Below are positions 10,751 through 22,507 of a stretch of DNA of 64,000 bases, piece by piece; the first letter of the stretch is position 1, and each line of letters opens with the position of its first letter. The position numbers and the translations under genes were made by a program. Below the pieces are notes generated by a model. It had not been told where the DNA came from. It saw nothing but the letters and a program-made list of their open reading frames with translations, and made no database searches. The stretch is from Xanthoparmelia taractica (Eukaryota > Ascomycota > Lecanoromycetes > Lecanorales > Parmeliaceae), in assembly GCA_033085395.1 (NCBI GenBank), contig JANQBS010000089.1, forward strand, positions 86,917-150,916, given 5' to 3'.

Positions 10751-13700
10751 TTAATAAAGTTTTTTAAATAACGAAGATAGAATAACTAAACGAAGTTGAC
10801 TACTTAATGTATTTCAAACGGCCTTACTACTATAGAGTATTAAAGATTTTGTTAACTACTACCTTATCTATTAGCTTAAGAGAATAGACCTTCGCTCTCT
10901 TACTACTAGATAGTCTCAACTACTAGTTATCTCGAAGAGAAAGCTTTATTTATTTATTTTATGATATTTTAATAAAATCTTTATTCTTCTAAAGAGACGA
11001 AAACTTATTAATTAGATTAGTTAATTGCTATCTTTCTTTCTTATTTTTATAGATTATTATACTATTAGAAAGCTTTAATTCTATGTTCTTAGAATTAACA
11101 AAACCACCTAAGATTTCGTTAAGAGTTTTATTTTTAGTATAATTAATTAGAGATGCAAAGCTATTAACTAGACTTATTAACGTAACAGTCGTAAAAATAA
11201 TTACTTTCTTTACTTAATTGAAGAAGAATTTAATAAAGAAGACGTTTTCGTAGTCAACTTCTTGCAATATTCTTAAGTGTAATTTCTTAAGAATTTACAT
11301 AGCATAATTAATCTTATTTTTGACTATTATATCGGCAATATTGATATTAATTATATAAGTATATATAATTAAATTATGCTGCTTTATAGGTTTAAAAATA
11401 AAGTCTCTATTAGGTAAATTCTTAAGCGTAATTATAGATAGAATTTACTATGCTCTCGATGTAATAGTAAGTGCCTTTTATGCTCGAATTAATTGTTTTA
11501 TGTCTTAATCAGCGTTATAAGTTATAATTTTAATAATAATATTATAACTATTAATACGTGCTTCGTTCTTACTCACATTAAGCATAATCTTCTTCGATCT
11601 CATAATATTATTTCTTATTAATAGATTTACCTTCAAATTATTAATCAAATGAATCTCTCTTATAATACAAGTAAGGGTCGTATTATTATCTCTTTTAAGA
11701 TCTAAAAGATACATTAAAATAAGCATATATTTATCGATATTATATATTGTAGAATTAAGTTCTTTGACACGTAGAGAAGATAATATCTTTCTTATTTTCA
11801 TCTCAGATAGCAGAGATAAAAGCTATTATTTATCGGCTAATGTTATATTAGTCCCTAAATTAATATATTCTTTCTTATTCTTTGCATTTGATATAAATCG
11901 TAGTGAAATATAAGCGTAATTCTAGTCACGAAAGCTAAAACCAATGTCTAGTCTAGCTCTATCCTTGGAATTTAATTAGATAATTTTCATAATAAAAGTA
12001 TCGACTATTAACGGTTTAATAAGTGATGGTTTAAAATAATATTCGGCTTATAAATGCTTATATAATTTCGACTTAAAAGAGAAAGATAAATTATAATTTC
12101 TATAGTACGTTTAAATGCCCACGAATTCAGCAAAAGAATTATCATGATATTAATTATTCAACTCATTAAAATTATAGTCTAACTACTTCTAATAGTTGTT
12201 AATTTTAATATTCTATTAAAGCGCATTTTCTTTCGCTTAGTTAGGATTTTTTTACTTATTTTTAATAATCGCTTCTACTTGATAAATAATAGTCTTAGAT
12301 CTAAAATTCTACTGAAATTATCGGTTTTCGATATTATTTTGATTTTCGTATTTTCGATCTACTTAAGAATTCGTTTGTAATAGTCGATTCGTTAAATCTA
12401 ACGTGTTTTGCTATTCTTTAACTTGCACGAAAGACCTTTAATTCGACTATAGCCTTAAATCGTAGCGAAGATCTAATTGATAGTCGTACTGCTAAGGGTA
12501 GTAAGTATTCTAATCAAAGGAGTTAGAAGGTCGAAATAATTGCTACTAACGATATGGCTACTCGTACTACTACTACTGCTATTTAAATAGCTGAGAAATA
12601 GAATTGAATTGATTCTGCTAACCTTGACGAATTGAGAAAGCTAAAGAAAGATCTTGCTAAAATACATTTCTCAGTGCATTTCGATAGATATTTCCACGCT
12701 ATTAATTCTATTAATTTTAATGCTAAGATCTTTAAGCGAAAACTTAATATTGCTATTGGCGAGTATATAGCTCAAATTAAGCTATCTTCTTTATATTAAG
12801 CATTTGAATAAAGCTTACAATAATAGTAGCTGAACTTAATGAGTCGATAAAGACTCGTAGCTCTAATACGATTCCTTGATAGACGAATATCAACTAATTT
12901 TGAATATTATCAATATTAACTGATTTTACATATCTAACAACTACTTACACATAGCTAATAGGCTCACGGCGCGCTCGAGCATCTGCCAATATATACTTTT
13001 CTATAGTTAGATTCGAAAATATTACGTCTAGCAATTCCTTGAATCTTACAGAGAGAGCTCTACATTATTCTTTCACTTCACTATCTTCTATACGAAGGCC
13101 TCTCCGCTTTAGATTTAATAGCTCTAAGATATATTAAGCAAGTATAGAACCTCGAAAATAGATATTTATATTGATACGAACTATAGCTTCTCCTTTCATA
13201 GCTATTAAATTATAAATTCTTTTAACAAATAAAATCACACTACGATAATACACGTTCTTTTCTATAATTATAATCTTATTCTCTCCGTAAGACTTGTTTA
13301 GAAAAGAATCGACATAGTCTAATTCTATAGCATTTCATTTGCTATTAGAACCTTCTATTATAGTCGATCCGAGTTCTCCTAACTCTTCTAACGAGCCTTA
13401 TTCTCCCCTAGGTCCAGTAGATAAATGCAAGTTATTAATAATATTCGTGACGGCGGAGTTAATAGTATTATTAATTATATCTTATAGTTATTGGGCTGTG
13501 AAATTGATAGTTATCTTCGATGTAGTTTAGCTTAATTGCCTACGAGAAGTGCTTAAATTTTCACTCAAATCAATAGTATCTATAGCAGTGAAATTCTCAC
13601 GGCTTTCTGGTGGAGGCGATAATAAAGAAAACAATTTATTTGATAAAGAATCACGATTATTATCAGTAGAATTGTTAGTAGAATTGTTAAGAGAATTATT

Positions 13701-14292
13701 AGTAGAATTATCGTCACCAATATTAGTAGAATTATTACTAGTTGATAACCGATTAGATATATTTCCAATAGAAAAAGAATTAAAGAGTAAGTTTCTAAGA
13801 GGCTAAGTAACTTACTTAAAACGCCGAATAGATTTACGAAAAGTAGGTTTATTAACGACTCAATCTGATGGCCAACGGTCTTGAAATAAGAAATATATAG
13901 TTATTCGTGATGAATTAGTAGAAGAGTTAATTAATCTAACATGCTCAAGAGTATTAAACGTGAGATGCTCACAAATCTCCTTAGTATCGTTAGATATTAA
14001 ATTAGTGTATTTGTAGTCAATAACAATAAACTTCTAAATATTAAATGCGAGGCTAGATAGTTATCTATCTATTAAAATAGTCAGCGCTATAAGGCTGATT
14101 GATAAGAGAAGTAGTAAAAAAGAGGGAGGCTTTTGATAAGCAAAGAGTAGAAAAAGCTAATAAGATCTTGCTAATCTAATAACTTATTTATTTGATAAAT
14201 TCGGTGACGGTGAGTGAGCTATATTGATAAAGGACTCCTTCTAATCGATTTCGACAGTTAGTTGATATCGAAATCAAGCGTTGCTATCATGT

Positions 14293-14410
14293 TGTGATGG
14301 AAATAGTCTTGAGATTAATGATTGAAAAGGTTATTGAATTCTAAGGGCCGCAGTGACGGAGATCTGCTGAGGAAGCTAATACAACTTTGGCATATAGAAA
14401 TACCGTGACA
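14293..14410 (-). repeat. Gypsy LTR, right copy (5' LTR of a minus-strand element)
   Basis: This 118-bp copy begins TGTGATGG and ends CGTGACA. It matches the left LTR but lacks about 45 bp after the AAGCTAATACAA block. It is followed directly by AAACT, the right target duplication. Confidence 0.8.
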
Positions 14411-14415
14411 AAACT
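14411..14415. repeat. Target site duplication AAACT, right copy
   Basis: Identical to 7417-7421 and directly adjacent to the LTR end. Confidence 0.75.
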
Positions 14416-14945
14416 CTAGAATATATAAAGAGGACTTATAATCACTAAGGGCTCGCTAAGGTCTTAGACTATAGATCTCGTAATAGACTTTAAATCTATA
14501 AGTAATTAACGCTAATACGTATATAGCATTAGCGCTAGGTAAAATATTTAGATATCTCTTATTCGTAAGATAATATAAGATTTTAATAAACTATTCTATA
14601 GAATAACTAATTAGATAGTATATTTAAAGATATAGAATAATCGTAGAATTATTTATATCTTTATAGCGAATAATTAGAACAATAGCTAGAATTCTCATCG
14701 TAATTAAGTAATATTATATTTATTAATAAATATAGCTATAATCTAGTAGTATAACTATATACTAGCTATACTTCTTCGTTATTACGTATTTTCTTTTATT
14801 AATAATATAGTTATTATTAATTAGTATATACTATATCTTTTCGATTACTAGATCGATTATACTTTTCCTCTTACGACTTTTACTCTTATATAATTAAGCA
14901 CTTTACCTCATATATTAACAACGAGTAATCCACCTTAGACATTAA
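14416..14945. repeat. RIP-degraded AT-rich flank (right)
   Basis: AT-rich, stop-filled DNA like the left flank continues for about 530 bp and ends sharply near 14945, where ordinary composition resumes. It probably belongs to the older repeat that received the gypsy insertion. Confidence 0.5.
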
Positions 14946-15544
14946 AACGCCGAAGCAGTTATCATTTCACCCCAAGATCCGCCTCGCGCGGCGACTCCGA
15001 TGTGCGTGTGTCATAACCCCCATGAACACCATTGGTTGGCGAGACCATGGGAGTGAGGCGGACATGTAACCTTAGAGACATAGCCTAACGCAAACAAGTG
15101 CGACTGAGTGACTCGTATGTGGCATAACATGATAGGCTGTTCTTAGGGTGAAGTGTCGGAATCGAGCATTTGTTTCTGCTTTCTGAATGTTTTGCCCGAA
15201 GGCCCAGCGGCTAATGTGATTGGAGATGTGATCTCGAAAGACACTACACACGCGTTTTCCAAAGGATCAGTAAGAATGGGCACCCAGGGATTGACTGGAG
15301 CCTGTGGGCCGAACGAATCTCATTTCGTGGCTCTGGCGGGGCTGTCCTAGTTGGTGAGATGGGATGTTTTAGGAGATCGTGACGATGTAATTCATAAATA
15401 TGAGCTTCCTTCCTTAATTGCTACTTCACTCTCAAAGCTCTCCTCACCTCGAAGACTCAAATAGAGTCTCTGATATCTTTAGCTCTTCAATTTTTTGGGT
15501 TCAAAACTTAGCTTCGTCCTTCCTGGCCTAGACTCATTAAATCA
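14946..15544. other. Spacer, no gene recognised
   Basis: Composition is normal again. One 65-residue frame (15153-15350) shows no domain. The last ~100 bp before 15545 are pyrimidine-rich (CTTCACTCTC, CTCTTCAATTT), as in fungal promoter or leader regions. Confidence 0.5.
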
Positions 15545-16301
15545 ATGGCAGAGATGGAAGACATGGAGCAAGTGCATGACGAGAAGCAAGAGGAAGAACA
15601 TGAGGATGTATCGGAGGGAGAAGCGTTCGAGGGAGAGGTGCGTGACCTATCGTTAAAGGTCAACGACAAGGTCACTCTTCATCAACCGGAACTCTGCCTT
15701 ATCTACACCGCCCTGCATTGGGATTGCAGGTCCGATGGCACCCCATGGAATGACGTCGAAATCAAGCAAATCATTGGCCACGCCGTACTCAAGCTCGACG
15801 AGGACACGTACCAGAGTCTTGACCTGACACAAGTGATCAAGCTATTGGAAAGAGAAGAAGATCAGTACACCAGAGATGTGAAGCTCATCGCTCAAAGGTC
15901 AAAGAGGCTTTTCGTGTCATGGTTCCAGCAGCAGCATGAAAAGTATTTAAGTATGTGTCGGAAGGATGAGAAGTCAGTACCATCACTGTGGTCTCTTACA
16001 ACTCCTCAACTAATGGTATATCTATTTGGCCAGACAAAGAGACTATAAGGGTTTCGTTCAGCAAGAGGCTCCGCAAGCCTCTACTCAGACGCGGCCTGGG
16101 AAGAGACGCCGTCTTAGGCAATCTGAGCTGCAGAAATCAATCGCCAGAGTGCCATCATCAAGGTTATCTGGCGGAAGTCAAGGTGGTGGGCAAGCCGGCA
16201 ATGCAATCCGTCCTCCGATGGAGTACCCTTCGATCGCTGCCGTGCTGGCAGGTTCGTCCAAGTCGAGTCAAGATTGCCAGGGTCGAAGCGAGAGCATGTA
16301 G
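15545..16301 (+). CDS. Small acidic/basic protein of unknown function, two exons
   Basis: The first exon starts at the ATG at 15545 with a very acidic N-terminus (EDMEQVHDEKQEEEHEDVSE), followed by a compact helical region (LCLIYTALHWDC, DVEIKQIIGHAVLKL, SKRLFVSWFQQQHEKYL). A donor GTATGT lies at 15951 and an acceptor CAG at 16031-16033. The continuation that looks coding is the frame with FVQQEAPQAS, a basic PGKRRRLRQSE stretch and a Ser/Gly-rich tail to the stop at 16299-16301. The simplest donor/acceptor pair gives the neighbouring frame (stop at 16308), so the exact junction is unresolved. The basic KRRRLR segment could be a nuclear signal. I do not recognise the family. Confidence 0.55.
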
Positions 16302-16560
16302 GCCTTGAACTGGGGGCATTGAGAATGGCGAGGTATATATGGCGATAACACATAGACACGCCTTGATGAATCCATTTCATAGAGACTGTATAATGGAACT
16401 AAATGAGAAGCAATTATGATATTGATATGAAGAACGCATCAATATCCAACTCCCTCAATTTCGTACTTGGATAAAAAAAAAAAAAAACCATTCAATTTGA
16501 CAGGTTTGCGTCTTGGTATTAAGATGAGTGCCACAACGTTTAGAAGGTTTCTTCGGACGA

Positions 16561-18414
16561 CTACTGTAATCGTTGAGTTTCGTCTATTGTGGATCCCTTT
16601 CTCTCAATCCGTGAGATCTCCTCCACATAGCCGAATTGAAGAGCAGAAGATGAGGTCTCGACAGCCGGATCATCATGTCGGTATAGAGCTATACCTTGAC
16701 GACGATTTCTTCTCATTTTCAGGGCTTCAATTTTGTGATACAAGGATTGTCGGCGTTGATCAGGTGCAAAGTCTTTAGTGAGATCCTTAAAGTTTGGCGT
16801 AGTATCCTCGACTTGAAGATCGTGAGAAGTAGAAGGTAAGAATTCCGTATCCAGAGAGTCATGTCGGTCTGAAGCCGTACCGTGCCAGCTATTTCTTCTC
16901 AAGATCGCTGCCTTTATTTTTGGGGATGTCGATTGGTTCGGGTCTTGGTGTTCAACTGTGCGGGCTTTCTCCATCATGGCCTTGATGCTTGATGGTGCCT
17001 TCTTTATGTTGTCGCCTTGAAACGTCAAAGACGGGTTCTCAGCCAATAGAGGCCTACCTCGCTTGAGGGGCACTCCAACTTGGCAATCTCTTTCAACTTC
17101 CATGGGCTCGAGCTTGTGCATGCATGATTGCTCAAGCTGTTGGCGTTTCTTTACTGTGAGGTCCTCTCTCTTGGGCCATGGTGAAGATTTTCGAGAGAAG
17201 TGAGGGGTCTTGGCAAGTCCGTCCAGACTACGAATAGGAGCGCTGAGTGATCTTGTCGAACGCTGAAAATTGCGAGAAGATTGAAATATAGTCTTGCCCT
17301 TTATCTTCGACACATCGTCGAAGGGAAGTAGACCAGTTCTAAGCACATTTTCCCAATCGCTGCTCTTCTCGGTCCGTATCCCTGACGCCGAACGCTTCCT
17401 GTCGGAGGCACAGCCGTCGCACTCCGGTCTCCGCCAAGTCTGTCTCGAAGCTTCAAACCTCGTTGCAGCATGATCAAGTCTCTTGTCGAGCATGTACGTA
17501 AAGTTTGGAGCCAAGGGGTTTTCGAAGAAGGTTTTGGGCGGTGGTGGCACGTTGAGCCACAGGCAGTGCATAGCATCTTCGCTATAGCCGCAGGGATATC
17601 TATTTGGAGTGGACGCCCTCAAAAAAGGCTTTTGCGTTTCGAATCTGTCCTCAAGATCTGCTGCTTGAGCTTTGCGTTTGCTGGAATCCGTCGGTTCTTG
17701 TTTGATCCTGGGGGGATCACGAGAAGCTTGGGAGGCATAGCTCTGGTCGTGAAAACGCTTCACGGCAAATTCATTTCGGGGGTCATCATGTTGAATATGG
17801 ACTGGGGGAGTACAGGATACAGTATCGCCATGGTCGTAGCAGAAAGGCAGGTTTTGGGAAGCCAGCTTTATCGATAAGTCTGGGACTGGCTGGTTGAGGT
17901 CGTTTGAGGAAGAAGGGCTGGTGATTACTTCTTCTGACCAAACGGATGAGTTGGGCGTAACTTTTTTTGCAGGTGGCAAGGAGGTTTGTGATTCTTCTTC
18001 CTCGTCGCTAGGAGTTGGTTGTTTCGGAGCTACTCCAGTATTATTCGAGTAGCGTTGCCGTCTCTGCATAAGTTCTTCTTCAACTATTTGTTCTTTTCTC
18101 ATGATGTCTTCATAATCTGGAGTCGGCAGTCTGGAAACGAGCCATCCACACCCTCGACTCTTGTCCGATAGCTTTCGCGGTCTTGCCCATTTATGCCGTG
18201 GAGGAGCTGTATCTTGGGCGTCGCCGCCATAATTCCGCCTCCAAAGAAATCGGTTTGACGGCTCAGTTTTTCGGATAACGGTATCCAGGCGAGAAGTCAA
18301 TAGTTCAACGAACTTGGGCGCCCAGAAGTCCTCGAACAATGTGTTAGGCGATGCCGGTCTACTGGGGAGGTCGCGCAGATGATTCTCTTCCTCGCAGCCA
18401 CAAATGCAAGCCAT
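16561..18414 (-). CDS. 617-aa Ser/Pro/Arg-rich protein with internal duplications, unknown function
   Basis: One uninterrupted minus-strand frame runs from the ATG at 18414 to the stop at 16561. The protein is mostly polar and low in hydrophobic residues, so probably disordered. Two segments resemble each other: residues 24-60 (NTLFEDFWAPKFVELL, ending FLWRR) and 294-329 (KTFFENPLAPNFTYML, ending TWRRP). Each is followed by a second matching piece (SRLPTPDYEDIM near 95, RTGLLPFDDV near 359). A different pair lies near the C-terminus: residues 500-524 (KAAILRRNSW, RHDSLDTE) and 562-586 (EALKMRRN, RHDDPAVE). An IKQEP sequence at about 238 fits a sumoylation consensus. No known domain, signal peptide or membrane segment is seen. 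Confidence 0.7.
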   Translation of the reverse strand: MACICGCEEENHLRDLPSRPASPNTLFEDFWAPKFVELLTSRLDTVIRKTEPSNRFLWRRNYGGDAQDTAPPRHKWARPRKLSDKSRGCGWLVSRLPTPDYEDIMRKEQIVEEELMQRRQRYSNNTGVAPKQPTPSDEEEESQTSLPPAKKVTPNSSVWSEEVITSPSSSNDLNQPVPDLSIKLASQNLPFCYDHGDTVSCTPPVHIQHDDPRNEFAVKRFHDQSYASQASRDPPRIKQEPTDSSKRKAQAADLEDRFETQKPFLRASTPNRYPCGYSEDAMHCLWLNVPPPPKTFFENPLAPNFTYMLDKRLDHAATRFEASRQTWRRPECDGCASDRKRSASGIRTEKSSDWENVLRTGLLPFDDVSKIKGKTIFQSSRNFQRSTRSLSAPIRSLDGLAKTPHFSRKSSPWPKREDLTVKKRQQLEQSCMHKLEPMEVERDCQVGVPLKRGRPLLAENPSLTFQGDNIKKAPSSIKAMMEKARTVEHQDPNQSTSPKIKAAILRRNSWHGTASDRHDSLDTEFLPSTSHDLQVEDTTPNFKDLTKDFAPDQRRQSLYHKIEALKMRRNRRQGIALYRHDDPAVETSSSALQFGYVEEISRIERKGSTIDETQRLQ

Positions 18415-19859
18415 GTTTTGGTCTCAATGTGAATAGGTTGTATGAAATGGGTGAAAGTGAAATGATGAAGGAAGAAGGAAGAAAAAAGCTGAAGGTAGGA
18501 CAAGGAAGGAGGGATCGAATGTATGAAAATGATATGCCTACCATAGTGGCTGTAGTAGGTTTCTATGTCCACATGCATACTTACTATGTACACCTACTCC
18601 CCTCCCCCTTACGGTCTGGTAGAGATATACATCGACCTTTCTATCTTTAGGGCGTATGAGAGTAGATCATATCTATGCTATAGAACGAATACTATAGCAG
18701 AACATAAACAAGAATTTTCCTGAGAGCTCCTTCCTTCTGAGGTCTACTGCTGCCTCTTTCTTGGTTTTACCTTTCAGCGAAGTAAGAGCCTCAGTATTGG
18801 CTGGGACTTGCAGGGACTAAAGCATAGTAGACATCATTGCCACTGTATCTGTAGGCGAGAAAGGCTGGTACTTTAACGTGGGGCAATATCCATAGCAGAA
18901 GCACCCCATTGTCGAAGGAACTAACCCTCTACGAAAGTAACTCTCCTTCCGCCAGACTCCTCCAGTCCTCAACGCCTCACGAAGTCCATCCGTTGAACAA
19001 TATTTTTCAACCAGTAAGGCACTATCGGTGTAGACTCACCTTCGAAGTCTTATGGTGAAGGTTAATACATTCAGAAGCCATCGGATGGTCTTCACCCATG
19101 GAAAGCCTCTACCGCTCAAAGGTTCGGACGTTGAAGTCCACATTCAAAGCCTCACTCTTGCATCCTAAGAAGGAACCACTGCTGCCTTGAGACGGTATGT
19201 CCCTTCGGCAGTGGAGAGAACGATCCGTACTGTCCACGGCTTAACACTTTCATACCACGCAAACCCTTCTACGAATCGCTGAGGGACAAGGTTTTCCGCC
19301 TCGTTTCATGCAGGCGCAGCGCTTCGGAATGGATCAGGTCGACCAGTCATATCCTACCATTCATGCTCACCCGAAGGTCACGAGTCGACCGCTTCACTAT
19401 GCTTGATGGCGAGCATCGACCCCGCTTTGCTGTCCGACCCAGACTTCCGCCTATTTTCTTTTAACAGTCTCTTGCATTGAAAGTCTTATCATGCTGCAAA
19501 GTCCATCCATCTCAGCTACTGATTTCTGTTTCTGAAGCTCCATCTCGCCAGCTACCATTGACATTCTTCCACCTCCTATCCAGCTTTAGCTGCGGTCAGC
19601 CTCTTGCCTTAGTACACATTAACCAACGTCAAGCTTTTACTTCGAAGCTCCTCACCTTATCGTCGAACGTTCGCTTCAGTGCGTTGAATATGAACCACAT
19701 GCATACCGCCCCACCTCCCTACCGTGGATATGAGTTTGCACTAGATCAAGCTTTCTAATAAAGGAAAAGGACTAATTTACTAGAGTTACTTATGAGGGGG
19801 TACGCTTGATTCCAGCAGACAGACCCGCCAAGATAGCCTTCGATCGGATCGCCTCGAAA
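18415..19859. other. Spacer upstream of the kinase; possible first exon not resolved
   Basis: No complete gene is seen. A short frame at 19690-19758 (MNHMHTAPPPYRG, ending FALDQAF) stops just before the kinase frame opens at 19776. It could be the true N-terminus of the kinase protein, but I find no GT donor to join them. The rest is mixed-composition DNA, with C/T-rich stretches near 19440-19680. Confidence 0.4.
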
Positions 19860-21336
19860 ATGAAGGCCGACCCAAACTGGAATCAGCATGCTCGCAAGTA
19901 CGTGGCAATCTATCCTCAGCAGAGTAGCTTTGAGTATGTCGACAGCGAAGGAAGCGAATGCGAAGACGGCTCGGGACCCCAACCACAGGAACAGATGATA
20001 TGGTGGGGCTTCTACCGGCTCGCTTTTGATATCCCGCCTAGAGACGTCCGTCTTGGTTGGCTGCTTGGAGGTGGAAAGTTTGCACTGGGTAACGAGAGCC
20101 CGGAACTCATGTTGACCGAAAAGAAACAACATAATTGTATCCTCGGTCGTCATGCCCGACTTGTTCACGATCACTCATCTGGAGCATTGGTACTGAAGAT
20201 TGCTGCGCAAGGGTCTGCCATTATTAACGACAAGGAGGTTCGTAATTCAATCGTCATCTAGTCGGTTAACACACTCATCACCTTAGGGACCATAAGTTAC
20301 AATCTCCAGCTTGATAGTACCGCAGACATTGCCCACCGGGGCCGATTGGGCCTTTACCAGCAGGCACACGGCTTGGTGTTGAAAAACTATCCCATGAGCC
20401 TACTATCCACACCAGCCCCGACTGACCACATCCATAAGGACTATATCATCAAGAATCCGGTCGGTTATGGTGACTCCTTAACCGTCTTTGTGGGTATGCA
20501 TATAAAGACCAGTGCCGTTGTCGTAATCAAGAGGATTGCCCGCAATGATGACAATGCCGACGAAGTCGAGCAAGAGGTTCAAATATCAGCCTATTTCGGC
20601 GTTCATGTAAGGCTCCTCCAGCTCCATTATTTTCGCCTACATCCCGGCTGACAAAATTCAGTCTCGCCTCTGTCGATTGACCGACATGATGTCCCCTGAC
20701 GGAGACCGCCAGTCGGCACATTTTCGTGCCTGTGACGAAGTCTACCTCGTTTACCAACCACTGGCGACCACTACTTGGCTATCTCTATGTGAGGGAGAAG
20801 GGATGACTGAAGCGTACAACACTCTATGTACGAAGCTATTCGAGCACTGTCTAGAGGGTGTTGAATACATTCACTCAAGGGGCGTCATGCATAGAGACAT
20901 CAAACCAGAAAACCTGGCGATAATCTCCTTCCATCCACCCCAAAGCCGGCTGATTGATTTTGGCAGTGCCACAATGGACACCAGCTCCAAAGACGTTACA
21001 GCTGGAACAGAAGAGTATCATGCGCCAGAGATGTGGAGAATCATCAGAAGTGGCGATTCCTCCGATCCCGAAACGTATGACAACAAGATTGATATGTTCG
21101 CTCTCGGACTGAGTGCTTGTCAAATATTTTGCATGCGAGGGATGTACTGGGACGAAGAGGCCGACATCGAGGTCGTGGCTAGCTTGAAAGCGGAAACCAG
21201 ATATCGGCAGATCGTTTCACCAGCTGTCAAGAAGCTAATCAGAAGCATGCTGGCGGATGATGCTGACCTACGGCCCAGCGCTGAGGAGGCATTGGAGTCT
21301 CTTTATTCTTCAAACGCAAGGGGGAGTCATGGGTAG
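19860..21336 (+). CDS. Serine/threonine protein kinase with N-terminal FHA-like region
   Basis: Exons 19860-20241, 20287-20606 and 20662-21336 join in frame through GT-AG introns of 45 and 55 nt. From the ATG at 19860 this gives 458 residues, although the frame is open from 19776 and a more 5' start is possible. The N-terminal part has an FHA-like stretch (NCILGRHARLVHD, then GSAIIND). The kinase domain follows: glycine-rich loop (NPVGYGDSLTVFVG), VAIK-type lysine (VVVIKRI), catalytic loop HRDIKPENLAI, DFGSA and the activation segment ending GTEEYHAPEMW. All key catalytic residues are therefore present. FHA domains bind phosphothreonine, so a signalling role such as checkpoint or stress response is possible; this is inference. 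The C-terminus is short (SSNARGSHG). Confidence 0.82.
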
Positions 21337-22507
21337 CACGGGACTTCTAGCAGCGACTCAATATGCGCCAGGAGCCACACTCGGTGTGTTGTTGTTAACT
21401 TCACATTTACGCATTGTACGAAACCCCGAGCATTCTCTGACATTCATTTGTTCTAGCATTTACGCGGGTGGCGCGTGGATGCAGCGGTCCTTTTCATGGG
21501 TGGTATTGCGTGGCGAAAGGAACTTTCATTTCAGTAAACCATTGTCAGTATGTATGTGGCCGAAGGCGCCAAAAGAAATGGGCAGGCCAGATCTTCCAGA
21601 ATGCAATACAATATTGTTGGCTGAGGATGGACACCAATCCGAACCATCTATGTGATAGCAGCAAGATCATTTCCTTGAAAGTAAGCGGCAGTCAGCATTG
21701 GATAGCAAAGCGGGGTCCATCGTCGCCATCATTTGTCGCCCATGTGATTCCCTCAGACGAGCATGCATACCATATTATTCCTGGCCGTCTCAATCCGTTC
21801 CGAAGAAGCTGCGTTGGCATGAAATAACAAGCTGAAAGCTTTAACACTTTCGCGGATGGATGCTGATAGGAAGGAGCCAGCCTCGGCTGAGTGGCTATTG
21901 GTCAGGACCATCGGGAAGGAAGGTCAGACATGTGAACCAATGGCTTTTGAGAATTCATGAGCATCGGAATTGGGATGCAATCATCTGGCGCGGAAGGAAT
22001 TTGGCAACCCACTTCTGTTTGGGAATTTGGTGGCGAGGATACGTGTCGAGTGATTGATTGACTCTACGCATGTGACTGCACTCGGGAGATTATAATCTTC
22101 AAGGAGCGGACTACACCTGGCTGTCCTGAGGCCATGGAAAAAGGAGATGGGAGGGAATGTGATATGCAGATATCTGGAACACCCACCTAGCGAGACTTTC
22201 GAGACATTTCGCAGAAGAAGTCGTGGCTAAAGAACAACCCGTCGACCGGGGGCTAGCTAAGATATGGTACGAGAAGATTGGTAGTAGTGTTCTTCGCATC
22301 AGTCGTAAACGGGAGAGACTCGGAAAAGACGCACCATGGGAGATTGTGATTGTGATCTGATATTTTTGGCCCGGTGCCAAGGGACGCTCTTGCTTACCTG
22401 AAACCGCCCCATGCGCTTAGATTGACGTGGTCGTGCAGCATTTCCTGAGTATCCAAATCGCCCATGATCAGCGGACGTAAATGTACAACTTACCATGTGA
22501 TCGATCA
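21337..22507. other. Spacer between convergent kinase and acyl-CoA synthetase genes
   Basis: Short overlapping frames up to about 130 codons show no domains. The region holds the 3' flanks of two convergent genes, and I see nothing else supportable. Confidence 0.5.

Larger units (their letters stand above)
7422..14410 (-). mobile_element. RIP-degraded Ty3/gypsy LTR retrotransposon (full length, dead)
   Basis: About 7.0 kb lie between two TG...CA LTRs, flanked by the direct repeat AAACT. The interior is very AT-rich, with TpA everywhere and stops in all frames, the signature of RIP. Three minus-strand protein stretches fix family and orientation: reverse transcriptase at about 10750-10540 (INIRGLNNLIMLDVYLVSL) and 10290-10130 (LKAIAKLNYPVTLGDL, then LIGYLRS); a pre-integrase segment at about 9370-9130 (IIKIVLEIAYKDN); and the integrase C-terminus at about 8430-8180 (AYLRLHKDYF, QQYIGPFEIL). 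The order RT then integrase, read leftwards, and the GPF motif are typical of Ty3/gypsy. Gag should lie at about 12-14 kb but is not recognisable. The element cannot encode functional protein. Confidence 0.85.

Noticed and set aside
7864..13806. Plus-strand open frames inside the AT-rich block
   Set aside because: They lie antisense to readable gypsy pol pieces, and their composition follows the TpA-rich DNA.
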